A stretch of DNA of 64,000 nucleotides from JBKHXF01 sp046566145 (GTDB lineage: Bacteria > Actinomycetota > Nitriliruptoria > Nitriliruptorales > Nitriliruptoraceae): contig JBKHXF010000026.1 of assembly GCA_046566145.1 (NCBI GenBank), positions 1 through 64,000 of the forward strand, written 5' to 3'. The notes below the pieces were generated by a model. It did no database searches and was not told the DNA's origin. It saw nothing but the letters and a program-made list of their open reading frames with translations. Each line of letters begins with the position of its first letter. The stretch's first letter is position 1. Shown here piece after piece: positions 10,323 to 18,851 of the stretch. The position numbers and the translations under genes were made by a program.

Positions 10323-12422
10323 GTGGGGGACGACCACCCGCAGGTCCTGCGTGCCCGCGTCGAGCGGGCGCAGACCAGCGCGCTCTTCGCCAACGCCCGC
10401 TTCCGGAACCTGTTCATCGGCACGGCCACGTCGAGCTTCGGTGACTGGGTCGGGCTCTTCGCGATCCTGGCGCTGACCGAGTCGCTGCTCGGCGCGACCC
10501 GCGCCGGCGCGTTCGCCGTGTCCGGCGTGATGATCGCCCGGATCGTGCCGACCCTCGCCCTCGGCCCGGTCGCCGGCGTGTTCGTCGATCGCTACGACCG
10601 CAAGCGCACCCTCATCGTCACCGACCTCGTGCGCGGGTTCGTGATGATCTCGGTGGCGCTCGTCGGCGACGTGTTCCAGCTCGTCGTCGCGACCTTCGTC
10701 ATCGAGGTCGCCTCGACGCTGTTCATCCCCGCCAAGGACGCGACGGTTCCCAACATCGTCGAGAAGGAGCAGCTGGTCCAGGCCAACCAGCTGAACCTGA
10801 TGATCACGTACGGCACGCTGCCGCTCGGCGCCCTCGGGTTCGCGCTGCTCATCGGCGGCACCAACCGGCTCAACGAGGCGCTCGGCGGCTCCGTCGCCTT
10901 CCTCGCCGACCGCCCGCTGGCCGTGCCGATCTGGATCAACGCGCTGACGTTCTTCGTGTCGGCCGCGTTCATCTCGCGCATCCGCTTCCCCGCCGGCACC
11001 CGGACGCGCTCGCCCGAGGCGGCCGCCGACTCGCCCGGCGCGCTGCAGGAGCTGCGCGAGGGGTTCGCGTTCATCGTCACCAAGCCGCTGATCCGCGCGC
11101 TCATCGGCGGCGTCATGGCCGCGTTCCTCGCCGCCGGCGTGGTGGTCGGGGTCGGCAAGTTCTTCGCGACGATCCTCAACGCCGGCGACTCCGGCTTCGG
11201 GGTGCTCGGGTTCGTGGTCGGCACCGGCCTGTTCGGCGGCCTGCTCGCCGCCGGGCCGCTGTCTCGTCGCTTCGCCAAGGAGCAGCTGTTCGCGCCCGGC
11301 ATCGCGGTCGCCGGCGTCGCGCTCGGCGTCGCCGCGTTCATGCCGCGGCTCGACCTCGCCGCCATACCCGCCCTGGTGATGGGCGCCGGCGCCGGGCTGA
11401 GCTTCGTGACCGGCTACACGATGCTGCAGGAGCACGCCGACGACGCGATCCGGGGGCGGACCTTCGCCGCGTTCAACACCGGGGTGCGGGCGGCGCTGTT
11501 CGCGGCGCTCGTCGTCGGGCCGCTGCTCGTCGGCGTGCTCGGCGTCGAGCGCTCCTCGGCTGCGATCGCGCGGGGCGCCGAGGGGTCCGTCACCGACCTC
11601 GAGGAGGGCGCCTCCGCCCGCTACCCGTACCAGGTCGGCGGGGTGCGCCTGACCCTGTCGCTCGCCGGGCTGCTCGCCCTCGGCGGTGCCGTCACGACGG
11701 GCCGGTCGCTGCACCGGGTGCTGTCGACGCGGCCGCCGGGCGAGCTCGACCTCTCCGGCCAGGGCGACCCGCCGGGCGAGACCGCGGCGGTTCGCCACGG
11801 CCTGTTCGTCGTGTTCGAGGGCGGCGAGGGCGCCGGCAAGTCGACCCAGATCCGGCTGCTGCGCGCCGCCGTCGAGCGAGCCGGCCACGACGCCGTCGTC
11901 ACCCGCGAGCCCGGCGGCACGGACATCGGCGAGCGGGTCCGCGACCTGCTGCTCGACCCGGCCAGCGCCGCGATGGACGACCGCGCCGAGGCGCTGCTGT
12001 ACGCGGCCGCCCGCGCCCAGCACGCCGCCGAGGTCATCCGACCGGCACTGGAGAAGGGCGCCGTCGTGCTCTGCGACCGCTACGTCGACTCCTCCATCGT
12101 CTACCAGGGCATCGCGCGCGGGCTCGGCGAGGAGCAGGTCGAGGAGCTCAACCGCTGGGCCACCGCCGACCTCGTGCCCGACGTGGTGCTCGTGCTCGAC
12201 ATCGACCCGGCCGTAGGGCTCCGGCGTGCCGGCGCCGAGCCCGACCGGCTCGAGGCCGCCGGGGACGAGTTCCATCGCACCGTCAACGCCGCGTTCCGGC
12301 GCCGTGCCGACGGGGCCCCCGGCCGCTACCACCGCATCGACGGCGCCCGCCCCGCCGAGGAGGTCCACGCCGAGGTGCGCGACCTCGTGCTCGGGTTGCT
12401 CGGAACCCGGGGCGCCCCGTGA
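10323..12422 (+). CDS. tmk: MFS transporter-thymidylate kinase fusion
   Basis: The 699-residue protein joins an N-terminal 10-12 helix major-facilitator domain (residues about 15-465, with VDRYDRKRTLIVTDLVRG) to a C-terminal dTMP kinase (about 490-699). The kinase has P-loop FEGGEGAGKSTQIR, the DR(Y/H) motif DRYVDSSIVYQGIARG, and TREPGGT for nucleotide binding. It phosphorylates dTMP to dTDP for DNA synthesis. Similar fusions are known in actinobacteria. The role of the MFS part is unclear; the kinase domain alone should be essential, unless another tmk exists. A TACCCT -10-like element lies about 45 nt upstream. It overlaps holB by 4 nt (GTGA). Confidence 0.93.
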   Translation: MGDDHPQVLRARVERAQTSALFANARFRNLFIGTATSSFGDWVGLFAILALTESLLGATRAGAFAVSGVMIARIVPTLALGPVAGVFVDRYDRKRTLIVTDLVRGFVMISVALVGDVFQLVVATFVIEVASTLFIPAKDATVPNIVEKEQLVQANQLNLMITYGTLPLGALGFALLIGGTNRLNEALGGSVAFLADRPLAVPIWINALTFFVSAAFISRIRFPAGTRTRSPEAAADSPGALQELREGFAFIVTKPLIRALIGGVMAAFLAAGVVVGVGKFFATILNAGDSGFGVLGFVVGTGLFGGLLAAGPLSRRFAKEQLFAPGIAVAGVALGVAAFMPRLDLAAIPALVMGAGAGLSFVTGYTMLQEHADDAIRGRTFAAFNTGVRAALFAALVVGPLLVGVLGVERSSAAIARGAEGSVTDLEEGASARYPYQVGGVRLTLSLAGLLALGGAVTTGRSLHRVLSTRPPGELDLSGQGDPPGETAAVRHGLFVVFEGGEGAGKSTQIRLLRAAVERAGHDAVVTREPGGTDIGERVRDLLLDPASAAMDDRAEALLYAAARAQHAAEVIRPALEKGAVVLCDRYVDSSIVYQGIARGLGEEQVEELNRWATADLVPDVVLVLDIDPAVGLRRAGAEPDRLEAAGDEFHRTVNAAFRRRADGAPGRYHRIDGARPAEEVHAEVRDLVLGLLGTRGAP

Positions 12423-13603
12423 GCCCCGACGTCGTCGCCGTCGACCCCTGGCACGCCGTCGTCGGGCAGCCCGCGGCCGTCGCGAGCGTCCGCGCGGCCC
12501 TGCGCGAGGACGCCCTCGCGCACGCCTGGCTGCTGCTCGGCCCGGCCGGGGTCGGGCAGTCGGAGCTCGCGCGGGCGCTCGCCGCTGCCTGCAACTGCGA
12601 GCGGCCCGTCGGTCCCGACCAGCCGTGCGGGACCTGCTCGACGTGCACCCGCACGGCGCGCGGCACCCACCCGGCGCTCGTCGAGTTCGAGCCCGAGGGC
12701 ACCTTCCACGTGGTGGCCGCGGTCCGGGACGACTGGATCCCCGCCGCGATGCGGACGCAGACGGAGGGCCGCCGCAAGGTCCTGCGCATCACCGCCGCCG
12801 ACCGGATGAACGAGGCGGCCCAGAACGCCTTCCTGAAGGTCCTCGAGGAGCCGCCCGCCAGCGTCGTGTGGCTGCTGGAGGCGACCGACGAGTCGCTGCT
12901 CCTCGACACGATCGTGTCGCGCTGCCGGCGCCTCGACGTCGTGCCGTGGACGCCCGAGGCGCTCGCCACCCTCGCCGCGGCCCTCGACATCCCCGCGGAC
13001 ACCCGACCGGCGCTGGTGCGCGCCGCCCTCGGCTCACCCGAGCGGCTGCGCGAGCTCGCCGACCGGGAGGTCGCGGAGATGCGCTGGCGGACCCTCGGGC
13101 TCGTCGGCCGGTTGACGACCGAGGGACCGGGACGGGTCGTGCCCATCGCGAAGGAGATCGTCGACTGGGCGAAGGGGCGCGCGAAGGAGCTCGAGGCCGA
13201 GCGGAAGGCCGGCTGGGAGACGCTGCACGAGTCGTACGGCGTCGAGCACGACCGCCAGCTGCCCGCCGGCGTGAAGGCCCGCTACGAGCAGCGCACCAAG
13301 CGCCTCGTGCGGATGGAGGTCCGCCGGGCCATCGACACGGTGCTCGACGACCTCGCGTCGTACCTGCGCGATGGGCTCGCGGTCGCCGCCGGCGCGGGCG
13401 TCGAGGGCATCGTCAACGTGGACCACCTGTCCTCGCTCCAGCGTGACGCGGAGGTCCTCGGCCCGATCGACGCGATCCGTGCCCTCGAGGCCGTCGAGCG
13501 GTGCCGCGAGGCGCTCGACCGCAACGGCCAGCCCGAGCTGCAGCTCGAACGCCTCGTGATGGCGCTCGCGCTGCCGCTGTACTCGGCGACCCTCACGCGC
13601 TGA
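12419..13603 (+). CDS. holB: DNA polymerase III delta-prime subunit
   Basis: The 394-residue clamp-loader subunit has an AAA+ fold. The Walker A region reads GPAGVGQSELA, with Gln where ATP-binding gamma subunits have Lys, as expected for delta-prime, which does not need ATPase activity. A four-cysteine zinc module (CNCERPVGPDQPCGTCSTC) follows, then FLKVLEEPP and the SRC motif (IVSRCRRLD). The C-terminal part is longer than in E. coli and Lys/Glu-rich, as in other actinobacteria. Translational coupling to tmk by GTGA is a common arrangement. Confidence 0.93.
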   Translation: MSPDVVAVDPWHAVVGQPAAVASVRAALREDALAHAWLLLGPAGVGQSELARALAAACNCERPVGPDQPCGTCSTCTRTARGTHPALVEFEPEGTFHVVAAVRDDWIPAAMRTQTEGRRKVLRITAADRMNEAAQNAFLKVLEEPPASVVWLLEATDESLLLDTIVSRCRRLDVVPWTPEALATLAAALDIPADTRPALVRAALGSPERLRELADREVAEMRWRTLGLVGRLTTEGPGRVVPIAKEIVDWAKGRAKELEAERKAGWETLHESYGVEHDRQLPAGVKARYEQRTKRLVRMEVRRAIDTVLDDLASYLRDGLAVAAGAGVEGIVNVDHLSSLQRDAEVLGPIDAIRALEAVERCREALDRNGQPELQLERLVMALALPLYSATLTR

Positions 13604-13613
13604 GGGCACGCCG

Positions 13614-14990
13614 TCAGGCGGTCCGCGCCAGTGCCTCGTTGATCGCGGCCACCACCGCGTCGACGTCCGACGTCTTGGTGAGGAACGCGTCGGCGCCGGC
13701 GGCCAGCGCGCGGTCGCGGATGCTCGGGTCGGCGTAGCCGGTCAGCACCACGATCCGGGTGTCCACGTTGACCTCGCGGATGGACGACGTCGCCTGTAGC
13801 CCGTCGAGGTCGGGCATGGCGAGGTCGAGGAGCAGCACGTCGGGGGAGAGCTCGGCCACCCGCTCCACGGCCTCGCGACCGGTCGCGGCCTCGCCGACCA
13901 CGGTGAGGTGCGGCTGCTGCTCCAGCATGAAGCGGAGCATCAGCCGGATGTCGTCGGAGTCGTCGGCGAGCACGATCCGGGTCGGGTCCGGCCCGGGCTC
14001 GTCCCCCACGGCGACCGAGTCGTCCGGCACCGCCCGGGGGACGGCGGACGTGCGGACCAGGTCGCCGGCCGCGACCTGCGTCTCGGCCGCCGCGAGCAGC
14101 CCATCCATCATCGCGACCGCGTTGGCGAGGGTCTGCCGCACCAGCGAGGCGGCGTCCTTCGGGCGACCGGCGTCCATCGCCCAGGACGCCGCGGTGAGGC
14201 TCTGCACGACGTTGTCGTTGAGCTCAAGCGCCTGGCGGCGCAGCTCCTCGACGCGCGCGACCTGGGCCGAGTGCTCGCGCGCCGCCGCCTCGAGGGCGCG
14301 CTGCTCGGTGACGTCCCGACAGATGCCGACGACGCGGACCGGCTCGCCCGTCTCGTCGTCGAACAGCACCTGCCCGTTGGTCCACAGCGTGCGCACCGTG
14401 CCGTCGGCACGGACGATCCGCTCCTCGGCCTCGTACGGCTCGCCGGTCCGGAACGCCGCCTCGTGGACCGCCCGGACACGGTCGCGGTCGTCGGGGTGGA
14501 CGAACGACATGAACCGGTCGTAGGAGGCGTTGAACGACTGCGGGGGCTCGCCGTAGACCTCGTACAGGCCGTCCGACCAACGGTTGGAGTCGGTCGGGAT
14601 GTGCCAGTCGTACGACCCCATCGCGGCGAGCTGCTCGTTGCGGTCGAGCCGTTCGACGGCGTCCTGCGCCCGGAGTCGGTCGTCGAGCGCCGCCAGGGCC
14701 AGGGCAGCGAGCCGGTGCGTCGCGTCGTCCGCCGGCGCGCCGAGCAGGTGGACCCGTGACCCGTCGTGCAGCGTGCGGAGCGGGGGCGCGTCCGCGGCGG
14801 GCGCGACCGGAGCGGCGTCCTCCGGGTGGACCCGGATGCCGTCCCGGACGGCCCGCACGAGCGTCACGCTCGGGTCGGCACCCTCGAGCTCGCGCAGGCC
14901 GATCGCGAGCGCCTCGAGGCCCGCGGGCAGGCTGGCGGCAGAGGTGACCCGCTCGAGCAGGTCGAGCACCGTCGTGGTCGGTGCGTTCAT
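13614..14990 (-). CDS. PAS-domain protein with degenerate histidine-kinase helix and C-terminal receiver
   Basis: The 458-residue protein has a poorly conserved N-terminal region (1-120), a PAS/PAC fold (GSYDWHIPTDSNRWSDGLYEVYG and VRTLWTNGQVLFDDETGEP, split across residues 130-245), a helical segment ALELNDNVVQSLTAASWAM, and a CheY-like receiver at the C-terminus (ADDSDD, VLLLDLAMPDLDG, VLTGY, LTKTSDVD). The helix resembles the HisKA_3 box (LHDGVVQ...), but Asn replaces the phosphorylatable His and no ATPase domain follows. It is thus a sensor with receiver output and no kinase of its own. The internal ATG start follows a purine-rich sequence; upstream codons are low-complexity. It converges on holB. 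Confidence 0.85.
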   Translation of the reverse strand: MNAPTTTVLDLLERVTSAASLPAGLEALAIGLRELEGADPSVTLVRAVRDGIRVHPEDAAPVAPAADAPPLRTLHDGSRVHLLGAPADDATHRLAALALAALDDRLRAQDAVERLDRNEQLAAMGSYDWHIPTDSNRWSDGLYEVYGEPPQSFNASYDRFMSFVHPDDRDRVRAVHEAAFRTGEPYEAEERIVRADGTVRTLWTNGQVLFDDETGEPVRVVGICRDVTEQRALEAAAREHSAQVARVEELRRQALELNDNVVQSLTAASWAMDAGRPKDAASLVRQTLANAVAMMDGLLAAAETQVAAGDLVRTSAVPRAVPDDSVAVGDEPGPDPTRIVLADDSDDIRLMLRFMLEQQPHLTVVGEAATGREAVERVAELSPDVLLLDLAMPDLDGLQATSSIREVNVDTRIVVLTGYADPSIRDRALAAGADAFLTKTSDVDAVVAAINEALARTA

Positions 14991-15146
14991 CTCGGTTCGG
15001 CTCCCGCGTCTCCCTGTGTGGCCCCCGTCGACGGACGGCCGGGACGATCCGGCCCGACAGGTGACCGTACCGAGCGGCACGGCCCGCGGGGGCCGGTTCG
15101 ACGTGCGCGCTCGCCGGACCTCCCGAGGGGCGCCGCGCCGGCGGGC

Positions 15147-15177
15147 TTGCCGGACGTGGCCGCCGTGGGGGTACCCT
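15147..15177 (+). promoter_or_regulatory. Putative promoter of tRNA-Thr
   Basis: TTGCCG and TACCCT are spaced by 19 nt, with the -10 ending 31 nt before the mature tRNA. TACCCT is the -10-like element seen also before metH and MFS-tmk. Confidence 0.4.
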
Positions 15178-15208
15178 CCGCCGCCGGCGCGGCAGGTCCG
15201 CGCCGTTC

Positions 15209-15281
15209 GCTGGAGTAGCTCAGCTGGTAGAGCAATCGCCTCGTAAGCGATAGGTCAGGGGTTCAAGTCCCCTCTCCAGCT
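15209..15281 (+). tRNA. tRNA-Thr (anticodon CGU)
   Basis: The 73-nt gene folds as a cloverleaf. The acceptor stem pairs GCTGGAG with CTCCAGC. The D arm is GCTCAGCTGGTAGAGC. The anticodon stem ATCGC/GCGAT encloses the loop CTCGTAA with CGT at 15242-15244, and the T arm is AGGGG-TTCAAGT-CCCCT. It decodes ACG. The discriminator base is T, and CCA is not encoded. No integrase or duplicated 3' end is adjacent, so it shows no sign of use as an attachment site. Confidence 0.97.
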
Positions 15282-15436
15282 CCGCAGACCACACGGCGTC
15301 GGCCCCTCGGGGCCGGCGCCGTTCTGCTTGCCCCGGTGTGCTCGCGGCGGTCGTCCACAGGCGCCGGCGGTCGGCTCGCGCCGGCGGCGTCGGCCCGGCG
15401 CACGCTCGTGCCCACGACCAGACGAGAGGCGTGGCG

Positions 15437-15892
15437 GTGCGGGTGGGTGGAGCGGACGACATCGAGGTGGACGGGCTGGAGCGGGTGCGGTGGCGGCTCG
15501 CCCACCTGCCGGCGGCGGCAGACCTGCTCGGCGCGCTCGACGAGGTCGAGCGGGCGGAGCGCTGGGCGACGGAGGCCCGGGCGGAGGTCCGCGACCGGGA
15601 GCGCACCGTCTCGCGGCTCCTGGCCGTGCTCCTGCCCCGGCTCGGGGTGGTGGCCATGGTCGAGCTCGTCGCCGAGCTGTACTGGCACGTCCCTCAGGTG
15701 CGGGTGGCGGACCTCGCGTACGCCACCGGCCTGTCGCCCGCGGGGGTGCGCCGGCTCGCCGGGCCGCTCGAGGTCGTGTTCACCTGCCGGCGCTGCGGCG
15801 AGCGCGACGTCGTCTGGCTGGACGCCCGCTCCGACCCGCGGCCCCGTCGGTGCGGGTGGTGCCGGGAGGAGGGTGAGCTGCGCGGGCAGTAG
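15437..15892 (+). CDS. Small protein with winged-helix-like segment and zinc ribbon, function unknown
   Basis: The 151-residue product has an Arg/Glu-rich helical N-terminal half, a helix-turn-helix-like stretch (VRVADLAYATGLSPAGVRRL, about residues 86-105) and a C-terminal CxxC...CxxC zinc ribbon (CRRCGE and CGWCRE). It could be a DNA-binding regulator. I chose the GTG with AGAGG seven bases upstream; another GTG two codons earlier is too close to that site. It follows the tRNA gene in the same direction. I do not recognise the family. Confidence 0.7.
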   Translation: MRVGGADDIEVDGLERVRWRLAHLPAAADLLGALDEVERAERWATEARAEVRDRERTVSRLLAVLLPRLGVVAMVELVAELYWHVPQVRVADLAYATGLSPAGVRRLAGPLEVVFTCRRCGERDVVWLDARSDPRPRRCGWCREEGELRGQ

Positions 15893-15934
15893 GGTCGGCG
15901 GCCACACGCGGACGGCGGCGAGGGAGACGGGTCG

Positions 15935-16855
15935 GTGCGCAGCTTCACGGGACGGGTCGCGGCGATCACCGGTGCCGGCTCCGGCATCGGTCGGGCGCTC
16001 GCCGTCCGGCTCGCGGCGGAGGGGGCGCACCTCTCGCTGTCCGACGTGGACGAGGTCGGGCTCGCGGGCACGGCCGAGCTCGTCGCCGGCGCCGGGGTGA
16101 CGGTCACGACCCGCGTGGTCGACGTCGCCGACCGGGTGGCCGTGGAGGCGTGGGCCGAGGAGACCGTCGCCGCGCATGGCCGCGTGAACCTCGTGGTCAA
16201 CAACGCCGGCGTGGCGCAGGGAGGGTCGGTCGAGGGGACCTCCCACGAGGACCTCGCCTGGGTGATGGACGTCAACTTCTGGGGGGTCGTGCACGGGACG
16301 AAGGCGTTCCTGCCCCACCTGCGGGCGGCGGGGGAGGGGCACGTCGTCAACGTCTCGTCCGTGTTCGGGCTGCAGTCGCAGCCCGGGGTCAGCGCCTACA
16401 ACGCGTCGAAGTTCGCGGTGCGCGGGTACACCGAGTCGCTGCGGCAGGAGCTCGACCTGCTCGCCTGCGGGGTCTCGGCGACGTGCGTCCACCCGGGTGG
16501 GATCGCCACGAACATCAACCGTTCGGCCCGCACCGACGACTCGCTGCGCACGCTGCTGGGGTTGAGCGGGGAGGACGCGGTGGGGGGCTTCGACCGGCTG
16601 CTGCGCATCCCGCCGGACACGGCGGCCCGGGTCATCCTCGACGGCGTCCGGCGCGACCGCCGGCGGGTCCTCATCGGCGCCGATGCGCGGGTGCTCGACT
16701 GGGAGGCCCGGCTCCTCCCGACCGGCTACCAGGTGCTGAACCGGCTGCTGGTCCGTGGCCTGTCGCGGCGAGCCGCCGGCGGTGCGGTAGCATCCTCTCA
16801 ACCGCAGTTGAGAGAACCTGCCCGTGCCCACCACCCCGACGCCGACGTCGGCTGA
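15935..16855 (+). CDS. Short-chain dehydrogenase/reductase (SDR)
   Basis: The 306-residue classical SDR has the NAD(P) motif TGAGSGIGRAL near residue 11, NNAGVAQGG, catalytic Ser in NVSSVFG, and the YxxxK pair in YNASKFAVRGY. After residue 180 the sequence (CVHPGGIATNINRSA) fits SDRs acting on lipid or alcohol substrates; the exact substrate is unknown. Its last 32 nt overlap the arsR-arsC start, and the C-terminal 20 residues are encoded by the ars promoter/operator. That tail is therefore probably not functionally selected as protein. Start GTG has GGGAG upstream. Confidence 0.9.
   Translation: MRSFTGRVAAITGAGSGIGRALAVRLAAEGAHLSLSDVDEVGLAGTAELVAGAGVTVTTRVVDVADRVAVEAWAEETVAAHGRVNLVVNNAGVAQGGSVEGTSHEDLAWVMDVNFWGVVHGTKAFLPHLRAAGEGHVVNVSSVFGLQSQPGVSAYNASKFAVRGYTESLRQELDLLACGVSATCVHPGGIATNINRSARTDDSLRTLLGLSGEDAVGGFDRLLRIPPDTAARVILDGVRRDRRRVLIGADARVLDWEARLLPTGYQVLNRLLVRGLSRRAAGGAVASSQPQLREPARAHHPDADVG
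16795..16814 (+). promoter_or_regulatory. ars operator palindrome
   Basis: CTCTCAAC-CGCA-GTTGAGAG is a perfect 8-bp inverted repeat ending 9 nt before the arsR-arsC start codon. It contains the TCAA-N6-TTGA arrangement seen in ArsR/SmtB-family operators. A TAGCAT -10-like hexamer lies immediately upstream (16788-16793), so the repressor would cover the transcription start. The site lies inside the 3' end of the SDR gene. Confidence 0.7.
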
Positions 16856-17528
16856 CCCCGCCGCCGCGCTGGCCCGCCGCGTCGCGGTCCACCACGCCCT
16901 CGCCGACCCGCACCGGCTCCGCGTCGTCGACGCGCTCGCGCTGTCCGACCGCACGCCCGGCGAGCTCGTCGACGAGCTCGGCATCGCGTCGAGCCTGCTG
17001 GCCTTCCACCTCGACGTGCTCGAGGACGCCGGCGTCGTCGCACGGCACCGGTCCCGTGGCGACGGCCGCCGGCGCTACGTGACGCTCGCCGCCGGCGCGC
17101 TCGCCGCGGTGCCCGACGCCGGCCCCACCCCCGTCACGGCGGAGCGGGTGCTGTTCGCCTGCACCCACAACGCCGCACGCTCCCAGCTCGCCGCCGCCCT
17201 GTGGACCTCCCGGACCGGTCGCCCGGCGTGGTCGGCGGGCAGCGACCCAGCGCCGGCGGTCCACCCGCTCGCCGTCGCGGCGGGCCGCCGGCGCGGGCTC
17301 GACCTCGCGCCCGCGACCCCGCGAGGCTGGGAGGATGTCGACGTCGCGCCCGACCTCGTGGTGTCCGTGTGCGACCTGGCCCGCGAGGGCGCACCGCCCT
17401 TCGGCGCCCCGCTGCTGCACTGGTCCCTGCCCGACCCGGCCGCCGACGGCACGCCGGACGCGTTCGACGCGGTCGCCGAGGAGCTCGCGCGCCGGGTCGG
17501 CCGGCTCGCCCGGGCGGTTGCCGCGTGA
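16824..17528 (+). CDS. ArsR-family repressor fused to ArsC-like (LMW phosphatase) domain
   Basis: The 234-residue protein has an N-terminal winged helix (residues 15-90; TPGELVDELGIASSLLAFHL is the HTH) and a C-terminal low-molecular-weight phosphatase/arsenate-reductase domain. The loop FACTHNAARSQ keeps the CX5R signature with Cys113. A second Cys, Cys183 in VVSVCDLA, matches one resolving cysteine of ArsC, but the third expected Cys is absent. The ArsR part has no Cys at all, so inducer sensing may use the fused domain. It lies just after a perfect palindrome and overlaps the aquaporin gene by GTGA. It probably autoregulates the operon. Confidence 0.9.
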   Translation: MPTTPTPTSADPAAALARRVAVHHALADPHRLRVVDALALSDRTPGELVDELGIASSLLAFHLDVLEDAGVVARHRSRGDGRRRYVTLAAGALAAVPDAGPTPVTAERVLFACTHNAARSQLAAALWTSRTGRPAWSAGSDPAPAVHPLAVAAGRRRGLDLAPATPRGWEDVDVAPDLVVSVCDLAREGAPPFGAPLLHWSLPDPAADGTPDAFDAVAEELARRVGRLARAVAA

Positions 17529-18304
17529 ACGCCGCCGCACCCCGCCGCGCCGGCGGTCCGCCCGCGACCGCCCGGCAGCTCGTCGCGGAGGCGCTCGGGA
17601 CGGCGCTGCTGCTGCTCGTCGTGGTCGGGTCGGGCATCGCCACCTCGCAGGACGGGGCGAGCTCGACGCAGCTCTTCCAGCACGCCGTCGTGGTCGGCCT
17701 GGCGCTGGTGGCGCTGGTGCACACGTTCCTCGACGTCTCCGGCGCGCACCTCAACCCCGCCGTCACGCTCGTGGACGTGGTCGTCGGTGGCCGCTCGCTG
17801 CGCAGCGCCGGCGGCTACGTCGTGGCCCAGGTCGTCGGCGCGTGCGCCGGCGTCGTGGTCGCGAACGTGCTCTTCGATGCGCCGGCGGTGGCGCTCGCCA
17901 CCACGGTGCGGGGCGGACCGGCGCTGCTGCTGAGCGAGGTCGTCGCGACGGCCGGCCTGGTGCTGGTGATCCACGGCACGGTCCGGTCGGGCCGCGTGAG
18001 CGCGGTTCCCGGCGTCGTCGGTGCGTACGTGGCCGCTGCGATCTTCGCGACCTCGTCGACGTCGTTCGCGAACCCGGCCGTGACGCTCGCCCGCACCCTC
18101 AGCGACACCTGGACCGGCATCGCACCCGGTGGCGTGCCCGGCTTCGTCGCGGCCCAGCTCGCCGGGGCGCTCACCGTCGCCGTGCTCGTCCGCTGGCTGT
18201 TCGCCCCGGAGCCGTCGGCCGACGCGTCCCCCCCGACCGCTCCCGACGTCCTCCCGCACGTCGAGCATCCCGACCCCGTCCCCACCGCCACGGAGCCCTC
18301 GTGA
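17525..18304 (+). CDS. MIP-family channel (aquaglyceroporin) of the ars operon
   Basis: The 259-residue product has six hydrophobic segments and the two NPA half-helices of aquaporins: HLNPAVTL near residue 76 and FANPAVTLAR near 182. In Sinorhizobium, a similar channel (AqpS) replaces a pump in the ars operon and lets arsenite, made by ArsC, leave down its gradient. The position between two ArsC-type genes, with stop-start overlaps on both sides, supports that role here. The C-terminal 30 residues are Pro/Asp-rich and cytoplasmic. Confidence 0.88.
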   Translation: MNAAAPRRAGGPPATARQLVAEALGTALLLLVVVGSGIATSQDGASSTQLFQHAVVVGLALVALVHTFLDVSGAHLNPAVTLVDVVVGGRSLRSAGGYVVAQVVGACAGVVVANVLFDAPAVALATTVRGGPALLLSEVVATAGLVLVIHGTVRSGRVSAVPGVVGAYVAAAIFATSSTSFANPAVTLARTLSDTWTGIAPGGVPGFVAAQLAGALTVAVLVRWLFAPEPSADASPPTAPDVLPHVEHPDPVPTATEPS

Positions 18305-18717
18305 CCGACCACCGCCCCACCGTGCTGTTCCTCTGCGTGCACAACGCCGGCCGATCCCAGATGGCCGCCGGATGGCTGCGCCACCTCGCCGGCGACGCCG
18401 TGCGGGTCCTGTCGGCCGGCTCCGAACCGGCGGACACCGTCAACCCGGTCGCCGTCGCGGCGATGGCGGAGGTCGGCATCGACATCGCCGGCGCCCAGCC
18501 GCAACGCTGGACCGACGAGCAGCTCGCGACCACCGACGTCGTGGTCACGATGGGCTGCGGGGACACCTGCCCGGTCGTGCCCGGCACCCGCTACCTCGAC
18601 TGGGAGCTGACCGACCCGGCCGGGCAGGGCATCGAGACGGTGCGCCCGATCCGCGACGACATCGAGCGACGGGTCCGCGGGCTCCTCGACGAGCTCGGGG
18701 TCGCCCCCAGGGGCTGA
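18301..18717 (+). CDS. arsC: Arsenate reductase, LMW-phosphatase type
   Basis: The 138-residue enzyme reduces As(V) to As(III). Cys12 and Arg18 form the CX5R loop (CVHNAGRS); Cys86 and Cys90 in GCGDTCP are the resolving pair; ELTDPAGQG contains the general acid Asp. This cysteine pattern is that of thioredoxin-coupled ArsC, with mycothiol coupling also known in actinobacteria. It is the last gene of the operon, overlaps the channel gene by GTGA, and is followed by a strong hairpin. Confidence 0.93.
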   Translation: MTDHRPTVLFLCVHNAGRSQMAAGWLRHLAGDAVRVLSAGSEPADTVNPVAVAAMAEVGIDIAGAQPQRWTDEQLATTDVVVTMGCGDTCPVVPGTRYLDWELTDPAGQGIETVRPIRDDIERRVRGLLDELGVAPRG

Positions 18718-18730
18718 GCGGGGCGACACA

Positions 18731-18769
18731 CGACGAGGGGGCCGTCCCCCCGGACCAGCCCCCTCGTCG
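18731..18769 (+). terminator. Terminator of the ars operon
   Basis: CGACGAGGGGGC and GCCCCCTCGTCG form a perfect 12-bp stem with a 15-nt loop, starting 14 nt after the arsC stop and followed by TTGG. Confidence 0.8.
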
Positions 18770-18851
18770 TTGGTGGCGTCGATGCTCCGTTGCGGACCGA
18801 CGCGTCGTTGCTGATGGCATCGTGCTCGTCCACGGTCGATCCGTCCGTGCC

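Noticed and set aside
12419..13603. HolB as a defective ATPase
   Set aside because: Loss of the Walker A Lys is normal for delta-prime subunits.
15209..15330. tRNA-Thr as an integration site
   Set aside because: No integrase, no repeated tRNA 3' end nearby, and flanking genes look chromosomal.
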